Shown: one piece after another, positions 5,084 through 5,406 of the stretch | Layout of the letters: each line of letters begins with the position of its first letter | Position numbering within the stretch: position 1 is the first letter of the stretch | Notes under the pieces: model-generated | Database searches by the model: none | What the model was told of the DNA's origin: nothing | Seen by the model: the letters and a program-made list of their open reading frames with translations, nothing else | Assembly: GCA_013811975.1 (NCBI GenBank) | Contig: JACCUF010000259.1 | Location: 1-5,406, forward strand | Reading direction: 5' to 3' | Length of the DNA: 5,406 nt | Origin: Geodermatophilaceae bacterium | GTDB lineage: Bacteria; Actinomycetota; Actinomycetes; Mycobacteriales; Geodermatophilaceae | Made by a program: the position numbers and the translations under genes

Positions 5084-5089
5084 GAGGAG
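5084..5089 (+). promoter_or_regulatory. Ribosome binding site of the DUF1707 gene
   Basis: GAGGAG lies 6 nt before the ATG at 5096. It is a clear Shine-Dalgarno and fixes the start; this gene therefore has a leader, unlike the three predicted leaderless starts elsewhere in the window. Confidence 0.75.
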
Positions 5090-5095
5090 AGCGCA

Positions 5096-5406
5096 ATGAC
5101 TACCGAAGTTATCCGCCAGGACAGCCGCACTGACATCAGGGCCTCCGACAGCGAGCGCGAGTACGTCGCCGGGATCATGCAAGCCGCCGCCGCTCAGGGA
5201 CTGTTGAGTCTGGATGAGGTGGACGAGCGGATGGCCACGGTTTACGCCGCGCGTACCCGCGCCGATCTGGTGCCGCTGACCGCTGATCTGCCCGACGGCG
5301 GACGCCGGCTGATGGAGAACACTCCGGAGGCACGCAAGGTTGCTCGAACCGGCCTGATCCGGCATGCGATCACCGTCGCTGTCGTGGCAGTCCTGCTGAT
5401 CGGAGT
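5096..5406 (+). CDS. DUF1707 domain membrane protein (partial, cut by window end)
   Basis: The first 103 codons of a gene that runs off the right edge are visible. Residues about 14-66 form a DUF1707 domain: IRASDSERE at the start, then QAAAAQGLLSLDEVDERMATVYAARTR and the closing LTADLP. A polar linker follows. From about residue 91 a hydrophobic stretch begins (AITVAVVAVLLIG) that is probably the first membrane helix. DUF1707 proteins are common in actinobacteria, usually small, with the domain in the cytoplasm followed by membrane segments or another domain. Their function is not established. The ATG has a good Shine-Dalgarno and the domain starts only 13 residues in, so the start is firm. 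It is transcribed away from the Fur-type operon and shares a 168-bp intergenic region with it; whether they share regulation is unknown. Confidence 0.9.
   Translation, partial: MTTEVIRQDSRTDIRASDSEREYVAGIMQAAAAQGLLSLDEVDERMATVYAARTRADLVPLTADLPDGGRRLMENTPEARKVARTGLIRHAITVAVVAVLLIG

Noticed and set aside
4967..5365. A 132-codon minus-strand open frame
   Set aside because: It lies opposite the DUF1707 gene, which has a clear Shine-Dalgarno and a recognisable domain, and it has no recognisable features itself.

Overview
The window is GC-rich DNA with short intergenic gaps, frequent GTG starts and several actinobacterial gene families (DUF2516, DUF1707, an HbhA-like protein and its HTH partner). 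It most likely comes from a chromosome of a high-GC actinobacterium. The genus cannot be fixed from this sequence. Almost everything is on the minus strand; only the last gene, cut by the right edge, is on the plus strand.

Layout, read in the direction of minus-strand transcription (right to left). (1) Four genes are fused by successive 4-base stop/start overlaps: a Fur-family metalloregulator (4505-4927), a YgfZ/GcvT-like folate-binding Fe-S maintenance protein (3375-4508), a beta-keto acid cleavage enzyme (BKACE/Kce, DUF849; 2506-3378) and a Rhizobium-type L-asparaginase (PF06089; 1526-2509). They read as one operon. (2) A gap of about 110 bp carries a promoter rich in short repeats. (3) An XRE-type regulator (1005-1415) overlaps an HbhA-like lysine/alanine-tailed coiled-coil protein (472-1008) by ATGA. 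(4) A perfect 14-bp stem terminator (392-426) closes that pair. (5) A small DUF2516 membrane protein (24-308) has its own predicted promoter. From memory, the order in (3)-(5) matches Mycobacterium tuberculosis Rv0474, hbhA (Rv0475), Rv0476. (6) To the right, divergent from the Fur-type gene, lies the first part of a DUF1707 membrane protein (5096 to the window end), with a 30-bp imperfect dyad just upstream.

In function, the left block is an envelope or cell-surface module (adhesin/histone-like protein, its HTH partner, a small membrane protein). The right block joins metal sensing and Fe-S cluster upkeep to two small catabolic enzymes that cleave a C-C bond of a beta-keto acid and an amide. 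No phage, transposon, CRISPR or RNA gene is visible. Most of the window is ordinary chromosome. The main points worth following up are the tightly coupled four-gene operon, three start codons each with a TANNNT box exactly 7 nt upstream (a leaderless-transcription signature), and two uncharacterised dyad/repeat elements in the divergent Fur-DUF1707 intergenic region.
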